Source of the DNA: Vibrio sp. Isolate34
Lineage (GTDB): Bacteria > Pseudomonadota > Gammaproteobacteria > Enterobacterales > Vibrionaceae
Direction: 5' to 3'
Assembly (NCBI RefSeq): GCF_022397915.1
Contig: NZ_JAKEUO010000005.1
Coordinates: 1,333-53,992, forward strand
DNA length: 52,660 bases
Shown piece by piece: positions 47,327 to 52,660 of this stretch; position 1 is the first letter of the stretch, and each line of letters opens with the position of its first letter. The notes beneath the pieces are model-generated. The model searched no databases. It saw only the letters and a program-made list of their open reading frames with translations, and had not been told where the DNA came from. A program made the position numbers and the translations under genes.

Positions 47327-47387
47327 CGTTTTTCGAGTTTAAATAAACCATTTTTAAGCTTAAATAACCGTTTTTAAGTTTAAAAAC
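47327..47387. repeat. Three tandem ~20-bp repeats directly upstream of proV
   Basis: The units begin at 47327, 47349 and 47369 and follow the pattern C(G/A)TTTTTAAG(C/T)TTAAATAAC. The first carries CGA for AAG. They end 22 bp before the proV ATG and include its leader, so they may be binding sites of a regulator. Confidence 0.55.
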
Positions 47388-47408
47388 ACTAAGAAAGGAT
47401 TAGATTTC

Positions 47409-48596
47409 ATGGATCCCATACTGGAAGTTAAGGGACTATACAAGGTGTTTGGTGAAGACACCGACCGTGCTTTTACGATGATTAATCAAGGTGCGGACAA
47501 AGACAAAGTTTTCGAAGAGACAGGTCTAACGATCGGCGTTAACGATGTTTCTCTTAGTATTCAAGAAGGCGAGATTTTCGTAATAATGGGACTGTCAGGA
47601 TCTGGCAAATCAACCCTAGTACGCCTTCTAAACCGCTTGATTGAACCTACCAAAGGCAATGTGCTTCTACGAGGCAAAGATATTGCCCACATCTCAGAAG
47701 ATGAACTCCGCGAAGTCCGCCGCAACAACATCTCCATGGTTTTCCAAAATTTCGCATTGATGCCCCACATGACAGTGATTGAAAACGCAGCGTTTGGCCT
47801 TGAGCTTGCGGGTGTCGATGTTGATAAACGAAAAGAGTCAGCTCTGGCCGCACTAGAGCGAGTCGGTCTTGGTGCGCATTCGGAGTCTTACCCAGATGAG
47901 TTGTCTGGTGGTATGAAGCAGCGTGTGGGTTTGGCTCGCGCTTTAGCATGTGACCCTGACATTCTGTTGATGGATGAAGCGTTCTCCGCACTCGATCCAT
48001 TGATTCGTACTGAAATGCAAGACGAGTTAATCCGACTTCAAAATGATGATAAGCGTACGATTGTTTTCATCTCGCATGATTTGGATGAAGCGATGCGTAT
48101 CGGTGACCGAATTGCGATTATGCAAAATGGTGAAGTGGTTCAAGTTGGTACTCCTGACGATATTCTTAATAACCCTGCTAACGATTATGTCGAAGCCTTC
48201 TTCCGCGGTGTGAACGTAGCAAGTGTACTTACTGTGAAAGACATTGCACGTAAGAAGCCAGCTGCGGTATTTAAGAAATCAGAACACGACGGCCCAGCGT
48301 CCGCTCTACAAATTTTGATGGATAACGACCGTGAATACGGCATCGTCGTCGAGAAGAGCAGCCTTTACTCCGGCATTGTCTCTATCGACTCGCTTCGCAA
48401 AGCCCATAAAGAGAACAAATCACTCGTCAGCGCACAGCTCGATGATGGATTAACTCTCAACCCTGATTTACCAATCAATGATGTTCTTGGCCTTGTTGGT
48501 GGTGTGCCTTATTCCGTTCCTGTTGTGGATGAACAAGGTAATTACTTTGGCGTTGTGACTAAGTCACGACTTCTACAAACATTGGATAAGGGGTAG
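47409..48596 (+). CDS. proV: Glycine betaine/proline ABC transporter ATPase ProV
   Basis: This is a 395-residue ABC ATPase of the ProV/OpuAA type. A ProV-specific N-terminal extension ([20 protein letters not shown]) precedes Walker [10 protein letters not shown] near 61-69. The signature is [15 protein letters not shown] and Walker B is [15 protein letters not shown]-terminal tandem CBS-like region (about 275-395) probably senses ionic strength, as in OpuA. AAGGA precedes the ATG. It powers osmoprotectant uptake with proW and proX. Confidence 0.95.
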   Translation: MDPILEVKGLYKVFGEDTDRAFTMINQGADKDKVFEETGLTIGVNDVSLSIQEGEIFVIMGLSGSGKSTLVRLLNRLIEPTKGNVLLRGKDIAHISEDELREVRRNNISMVFQNFALMPHMTVIENAAFGLELAGVDVDKRKESALAALERVGLGAHSESYPDELSGGMKQRVGLARALACDPDILLMDEAFSALDPLIRTEMQDELIRLQNDDKRTIVFISHDLDEAMRIGDRIAIMQNGEVVQVGTPDDILNNPANDYVEAFFRGVNVASVLTVKDIARKKPAAVFKKSEHDGPASALQILMDNDREYGIVVEKSSLYSGIVSIDSLRKAHKENKSLVSAQLDDGLTLNPDLPINDVLGLVGGVPYSVPVVDEQGNYFGVVTKSRLLQTLDKG

Positions 48597-48599
48597 ATC

Positions 48600-49694
48600 A
48601 TGTCGTCGGAACAAACAAATAATGACCCATGGTCGCAAGCAGCTCCCTCTACTCAGCCAGCGAGTGATCCTTGGGGCCAAACAACTGAGAGCGCACCATC
48701 TACGGATTGGTTAAGCAGCGAAACCGTTGAGGTTACTCCTTTTGACCCACTGAACCCTTTCGCTGAAGCCGTACTACCAGTCGATACTTGGGTTGAGTCT
48801 GGTCTGAATTGGTTGGTTGAACATGGACGCCCACTGTTTCAAGCAATCCGTGTGCCTATCGATTTCATCCTAAGCTCATTTGAAACAGCATTGGTTTCTA
48901 CGCCAGCACCATTCATGCTGATCATCTTGTTTTTAGTCGCATGGCAGTTTTCAAATCTTAAGCTTGGTGTTGCTACCGCAGTATCCTTGACGTTCATTGG
49001 CTTGATTGGTGCTTGGTCTGAAGCCATGACCACGCTTTCGTTGGTTATGACATCGGTCTTCTTCTGTTTATTGATCGGTTTGCCTATGGGGATATGGCTT
49101 GCCCGCAGTAACACAGCGGCTAAATTCGTTCGTCCAATTCTGGATGCGATGCAAACCACGCCAGCCTTCGTTTATCTCGTACCCATCGTAATGTTGTTTG
49201 GTATCGGTAACGTTCCGGGTGTTGTTGTGACCATCATATTCGCACTGCCACCAGTGGTACGTTTAACCATTTTGGGTATTCAACAGGTACCGGAAGAGTT
49301 GATCGAAGCCGGTCATTCATTCGGCGCGAGCAAAAAGCAGATGCTTTATCGAATTCAACTGCCATTAGCATTGCCAACCATCATGGCGGGCGTAAACCAA
49401 ACACTGATGCTGTCGCTATCTATGGTGGTTATCGCATCAATGATTGCGGTAGGTGGTCTAGGTCAAATGGTACTGAGAGGTATCGGCCGTTTGGATATGG
49501 GACTGGCCGCAGTCGGTGGTTTAGGCATCGTTATTCTCGCCATTTTATTGGATCGCATTACCCAAGTGTTGGGTGTGAATGCGGGCAACACAAAATTACG
49601 CTGGTACCGTATGGGGCCTGTTTCCCTTGTACTTAATGCTTTAAATCGCGGTAATAAATCAGAACTTCAATTAAGGAAAAACACCAATGAATAA
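48600..49694 (+). CDS. proW: Glycine betaine/proline ABC transporter permease ProW
   Basis: This is a 364-residue inner-membrane permease. An unusual soluble N-terminus with repeated DPW(S/G)Q units ([20 protein letters not shown]) covers about 1-45. The BPD-transport domain follows, with the EAA-type cytoplasmic loop [20 protein letters not shown] near 236-255, which contacts ProV. Seven or so TM helices lie from about 100. The gene begins 3 bp after proV and overlaps proX by 8 nt. Confidence 0.94.
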   Translation: MSSEQTNNDPWSQAAPSTQPASDPWGQTTESAPSTDWLSSETVEVTPFDPLNPFAEAVLPVDTWVESGLNWLVEHGRPLFQAIRVPIDFILSSFETALVSTPAPFMLIILFLVAWQFSNLKLGVATAVSLTFIGLIGAWSEAMTTLSLVMTSVFFCLLIGLPMGIWLARSNTAAKFVRPILDAMQTTPAFVYLVPIVMLFGIGNVPGVVVTIIFALPPVVRLTILGIQQVPEELIEAGHSFGASKKQMLYRIQLPLALPTIMAGVNQTLMLSLSMVVIASMIAVGGLGQMVLRGIGRLDMGLAAVGGLGIVILAILLDRITQVLGVNAGNTKLRWYRMGPVSLVLNALNRGNKSELQLRKNTNE

Positions 49695-50694
49695 TTCATG
49701 GAAGAGCAAACTTGCAGTGAGCATCGTTTCTACACTGGCTGTATCAACGAACGTGTGGGCAGCAAGTCTACCGGGTGAGGGTGTATCTGTTCAGCCTGTT
49801 CAATCGTCTGTAGCAGAAGAAACATTCCAAACGTTGATTGTTAACCGTGCTCTAGAAGAACTCGGCTATGACGTAAAAACAACACAAGAAGTGGACTACA
49901 ACGTAGCTTACACTTCTATTGCAAAAGGTGACGCAACGTTCTTAACCGTAGGTTGGTTCCCGCTTCATGCTGATAAGTACGCTATGGCGGGTGGCGATGA
50001 CAAATTCTACCGCGAAGGCCAATATGTAAGTGGTGCTGCGCAAGGTTACCTGATTGATAAGAAAACGGCAGAAAAGTACAACATCACTAACATTGGTCAG
50101 TTAACTGATCCAAAAATCGCAAAGCTGTTTGATGCAGATGGTGATGGTAAAGCAGACCTAACTGGCTGTAACCCAGGTTGGGGTTGTGAGATGGTTATCG
50201 AACATCAACTGTCAGCATTCAAACTGGACGATACAGTAACTCACAACCAAGGTAACTATGCGGCTATCATCGCAGACACGATTTCACGTTACCAAAAGGG
50301 TGAATCAATCCTTTACTACACGTGGACACCGTACTGGGTAAGTGGTGTATTGGTTCCTAACGAAGACGTAGTATGGCTAGAAGTGCCATTCTCTTCACTT
50401 CCTGGCGAGCGTTCTGATGTCGATACTACTTTATCTAACGGTAAAAACTACGGCTTCCAAATGAACTCAATGCGTATCATCGCGAACAAAGAGTTTGCTA
50501 AGAACAACCCATCAGCGGCTAAGCTTTTCGAAATCATCAAACTTAACATCAACGATGTAAGTGCTCAGAACATGATGATGAGTCAAGGTAAGAACAGCTC
50601 GGCTGATATCGAAGCGCACGTAAACGGTTGGATTAAAGCAAACCAAAGCACGTTTGATGGTTGGATTACAGAAGCGAAGAAATCAGCACTGTAA
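49687..50694 (+). CDS. proX: Glycine betaine/proline substrate-binding protein ProX
   Basis: This is a 335-residue periplasmic binding protein. The signal peptide [20 protein letters not shown] is cleaved before ASLPGEG. Segments such as [30 protein letters not shown] and [15 protein letters not shown] contain the aromatic Trp residues that cage quaternary ammonium ligands in ProX. It delivers osmoprotectants to ProVW. A terminator follows at 50822. Confidence 0.95.
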   Translation: MNNSWKSKLAVSIVSTLAVSTNVWAASLPGEGVSVQPVQSSVAEETFQTLIVNRALEELGYDVKTTQEVDYNVAYTSIAKGDATFLTVGWFPLHADKYAMAGGDDKFYREGQYVSGAAQGYLIDKKTAEKYNITNIGQLTDPKIAKLFDADGDGKADLTGCNPGWGCEMVIEHQLSAFKLDDTVTHNQGNYAAIIADTISRYQKGESILYYTWTPYWVSGVLVPNEDVVWLEVPFSSLPGERSDVDTTLSNGKNYGFQMNSMRIIANKEFAKNNPSAAKLFEIIKLNINDVSAQNMMMSQGKNSSADIEAHVNGWIKANQSTFDGWITEAKKSAL

Positions 50695-50821
50695 CTTTGA
50701 CTTGCATTTGCTCTGTCTTACCAGACATTTTTATTCGAAATGATGAGCGTGTTGAGTGATTGTGTAGAGTCACTGAATCATTTTCAAATGAAGTGAAAAG
50801 ACGGCAAGAATGATGATTAAT

Positions 50822-50855
50822 AAAGCCAGCAGTCCTATTGGATTGCTGGCTTTTT
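50822..50855. terminator. Terminator after proX, probably bidirectional
   Basis: AAAGCCAGCAGTCC-TATT-GGATTGCTGGCTTTTT forms a 14-bp stem with one G-U pair and a T-run on the + strand. On the - strand the T-run is weaker; it could also end the leftward SnoaL-like gene. Confidence 0.85.
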
Positions 50856-50893
50856 GTTTGCTGTTTCTATGCACTACACTGCGGTTCTAGCTT

Positions 50894-51268
50894 CTAGCGT
50901 TCGCCTTGAACTTCGAAGTCATCGCTTACTAAGCGAGCACAGCCATCCGCTTCTAATGCCCAGTGTTCACGGTGCACAACACCAAACGCTTTATTCATTG
51001 TCCAGCTAGCGGTAAGAATGTAACCACCTTCTGGGTGCTCTTCCCACTTAACATCTGTGTAATCAACGTCTTTGAAGCCTTGGTCAATGATGTTTTGCCA
51101 AAATGCTTGAATCGCTTCACGGCCTTCAAAAGTGCCGAATGGGCGAGCTTCCATTACACAAGCCTCAGTGTATTGGTCTGCACAACCTTTTGCATCTTGG
51201 CTGTTGAATGCTTTTTGCCATGCGTTAATGCCTTGCTTACATGCTTCTAATACTTTGTTGTTTAACAT
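50894..51268 (-). CDS. SnoaL/NTF2-like protein
   Basis: This is a 124-residue single-domain NTF2/SnoaL-fold protein: GINAWQKAFNSQDAKGCADQY, then MEARPFGTFEGREAIQAFWQ and WTMNKAFGVVHREHWAL. Such proteins include isomerases, hydrolases and binding proteins; the substrate is not predictable. The start at Met6 of the longer frame has GGAGAG 8 nt upstream; ATG 51283 is the alternative. It is divergent from a LysR regulator, which may control it. Confidence 0.8.
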   Translation of the reverse strand: MLNNKVLEACKQGINAWQKAFNSQDAKGCADQYTEACVMEARPFGTFEGREAIQAFWQNIIDQGFKDVDYTDVKWEEHPEGGYILTASWTMNKAFGVVHREHWALEADGCARLVSDDFEVQGER

Positions 51269-51411
51269 TGTTATTCTCTCCATAGCAGTCTTCTCTCAAA
51301 CACTGTTTCTTTGATTTGGTATCTCGATAAGTTGGATTCAGTTTAGACTTGGAAATTGAATCGAAAAACAGAGATAATAGAAAATACTGTATGTAAAAAG
51401 AGAACAATAAG

Positions 51412-52278
51412 ATGAGTAAGCTAAAGCAGATGTCGATTTTCGCTCATATCGTAGAGCAGGGCTCAGTCTCGGCTGCGGCTGAAAAGCTAGAGTTGTCTAA
51501 ATCTGTCGTCAGTCAGCACCTCAAGATTCTGGAACAAGAGATCGGCGCTTCACTCCTTAAACGCACAACACGAAGACAAACTCTGACAAGCATGGGTGAG
51601 CGCTTTTATTTGAGTTGCAAAGACATCAATGTGATCGCTGAATCGGCTTGGGATATGGCAAAAGCCGAATTAGAAGAGCCGCAAGGTCGGATTCGAATTA
51701 CTGCTCCGAATGCATTGATGGACTTGTTGGTTGCGCCTGTTATTGCAGACTTAATGAAGCAGTACCCGAAACTAAAGCCGGAACTGATCAGTGATGATCA
51801 GCACTTGGATTTCATGGTGCACGATATTGATCTCGCGGTACGAGTGGGTAGCTCGCGTGACAGTAATCTAAAGCAGAAACGGTTAGGCGAGTTTAAAGAC
51901 GTGTTGTGTGGCGTAGAAAGCATGCGAGAGCGAGAGCTTGAATCGCTTCCTTACATAGCCAACTCTTGGCAAGGAAAACAGGTGACTCATCACTTTAGTT
52001 CTCAAGGTGAGCAAGACTTTGTCTATCAACAACAAGCCAGTTGTACCACTAATTCATTCCATAGCTGCCTTGCCTTAATCAAATCAGGCGTTGGTATTGG
52101 TGTGATCCCAGACTTCTACCTTTCTCAGTTATCGAATGAGGTTGTCGACATCATGCCTAGCTTTCAATTGCCGACTAACACCGTTTATGCGCTGAACCCA
52201 TTCGCTTCCAACACTCCTATCGCCATCCAAATTTGCGTTCAAGCATTAGAAGAGAAGCTCAAATATGGATTTGTTTAA
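51412..52278 (+). CDS. LysR-family transcriptional regulator
   Basis: This is a 288-residue regulator. The N-terminal winged helix-turn-helix (FAHIVEQGSVSAAAEKLELS followed by KSVVSQHLKILEQEIGASLL) covers about 9-48. The C-terminal type-2 periplasmic-binding-like effector domain follows (IRITAPNALMDLLVAPVIAD). It resembles the CrgA/DsdC-like subgroup common in Vibrio. It is divergent from the SnoaL-like gene with 143 bp between starts, a common arrangement for autoregulated LysR pairs. The inducer is unknown. Confidence 0.93.
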   Translation: MSKLKQMSIFAHIVEQGSVSAAAEKLELSKSVVSQHLKILEQEIGASLLKRTTRRQTLTSMGERFYLSCKDINVIAESAWDMAKAELEEPQGRIRITAPNALMDLLVAPVIADLMKQYPKLKPELISDDQHLDFMVHDIDLAVRVGSSRDSNLKQKRLGEFKDVLCGVESMRERELESLPYIANSWQGKQVTHHFSSQGEQDFVYQQQASCTTNSFHSCLALIKSGVGIGVIPDFYLSQLSNEVVDIMPSFQLPTNTVYALNPFASNTPIAIQICVQALEEKLKYGFV

Positions 52279-52399
52279 ACACTGATAACCTTATTTTGTA
52301 ATGGTTGGGAATACTGTTGTTAGCTCTTTTGAATCTGGAATTCTAGCCTGTACTTCGTTTCCATGTTACGCATAAGCATCTACGTTATTGTTTGTTCAG
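52279..52399. other. Non-coding spacer after the LysR gene
   Basis: About 120 bp without a recognised gene, terminator or repeat. Confidence 0.4.
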
Positions 52400-52470
52400 C
52401 TACGCAGCTTCTGACAGTGGCGTATTAACGATAAAGGCGATAAATTTGTCGACCAGAAGTGGGTTAAATT
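52400..52470 (-). pseudogene. Short tail of an unrelated coding sequence, HD-GYP-like
   Basis: In the frame one base off the transposase remnant, the sequence after the breakpoint near 52466 reads FNPLLVDKFIAFIVNTPLSE and stops at TAG (52400-52402). The FNPLLVDKFI pattern resembles the C-terminal end of HD-GYP cyclic-di-GMP phosphodiesterases. The assignment rests on about ten residues and is weak. Confidence 0.25.
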
Positions 52471-52658
52471 GCCCCTTCTCGTGGTGGGATAAGCGCAACC
52501 GCTCGCTTAATCCGTATCGCATCATGACAATTCCTTGTGTCATAAGCACCATCACCTGATATTTCAATTATTTTACGACGCGTTTGCTTGAGTAAGTTGG
52601 GGAGCACTTCGGCATCGGTTACGTTAGATAAACTCAGCTCTGCTGCGACTATTTCGTG
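52464..52658 (-). pseudogene. IS5-family transposase fragment
   Basis: The minus frame entering from the window edge reads LSLSNVTDAEVLPNLLKQTR, then IIEISGDGAYDTRNCHDAI and VALIPPREGAI and stops. The GDGAYDT and PPREGA motifs are typical of the catalytic domain of IS5-family (IS5/ISL2-like) transposases. The protein should continue about 90 more residues, so the copy is truncated at or near PPREGA. The upstream part lies beyond the window. Confidence 0.8.
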
Positions 52659-52660
52659 AG

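Larger units (their letters stand above)
46748..47408. promoter_or_regulatory. 661-bp AT-rich control region upstream of proVWX
   Basis: There is no convincing gene; a 78-codon minus frame at 46883-47119 has no ribosome site or family pattern. Structures seen are AGGAGTA/TACTCCT inverted repeat (46977-46996), a perfect 10-bp inverted repeat at 47044-47080, a T-rich tract near 47204-47230 and three tandem ~20-bp repeats at 47327-47387. Such a long curved AT-rich region fits osmotic control of a proU-type operon. Confidence 0.5.

Overview
The window reads as chromosomal DNA of a gammaproteobacterium of the Vibrionaceae, most likely a Vibrio near the splendidus group. This rests on the smtA/cmoM-mukFEB block, a compact cydABX-ybgE-ybgC-tolQRAB-pal-cpoB block, the close similarity of nearly every product to known Vibrio proteins, and Vibrio-type IS remnants. 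Taxonomy is inferred from protein recognition; no search was run. No rRNA, tRNA, CRISPR array or prophage was recognised.

Layout. 1-415: the 3' end of an ISL3-family transposase and IS end. 416-8.9 kb: elyC (-) divergent from cmoM, then the mukF-mukE-mukB chromosome-condensation operon. 9.0-13.5 kb: one giant fused formate dehydrogenase (2Fe-2S + GltD-like flavodomain + ferredoxin + molybdopterin domains), with its own terminator. 13.5-17.0 kb (-): a three-gene operon of a RimB-like aspartic/'zinc' protease lipoprotein, an inactive-transglutaminase 7TM protein and a RimK-like ATP-grasp ligase. Its leader holds a terminator-like hairpin. This is the best candidate here for a poorly described system. 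17.0-20.0 kb (-): yecE-cmoA-cmoB, which make the cmo5U34 tRNA modification, with a 100-bp palindromic element between cmoA and cmoB. CmoM at 1.4 kb finishes the same pathway. 20.0-26.4 kb: aspS, ruvC, a membrane chemoreceptor, ruvA, ruvB. 26.3-35.7 kb: a regulatory region with a perfect FNR box, then cytochrome bd oxidase (cydABX, ybgE) and the Tol-Pal envelope system.

35.7-40.1 kb is a mosaic: a frameshifted IS3 remnant, a META-domain lipoprotein, a DUF1289 protein, small hypothetical genes, a thiamine-binding-type protein, a DEAD-box helicase and a PilZ-like protein. 40.2-41.8 kb (-): a cytosolic-carboxypeptidase-type M14 peptidase and a NifW-like small protein. 42.0-46.0 kb: pentahaem TorC and TMAO reductase TorA, behind an FNR-like site at near class-II spacing, then a Trp-rich small protein. 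46.0-46.7 kb (-): a HAD phosphatase. 46.7-50.9 kb: a long AT-rich control region with tandem repeats, then proVWX for compatible-solute uptake. 50.9-52.3 kb: a SnoaL-like protein divergent from a LysR regulator. 52.4-52.66 kb: an IS5-family transposase remnant fused to a short alien coding tail.

Functional themes are anaerobic/microaerobic respiration (FDH, Tor, cyd), envelope integrity (ElyC, Tol-Pal), DNA maintenance (Muk, Ruv), tRNA wobble modification (CmoA/B/M) and osmoadaptation (ProVWX). Starts were moved downstream of the longest reading frame where family N-termini, signal peptides or Shine-Dalgarno sites favoured it; each case is stated.
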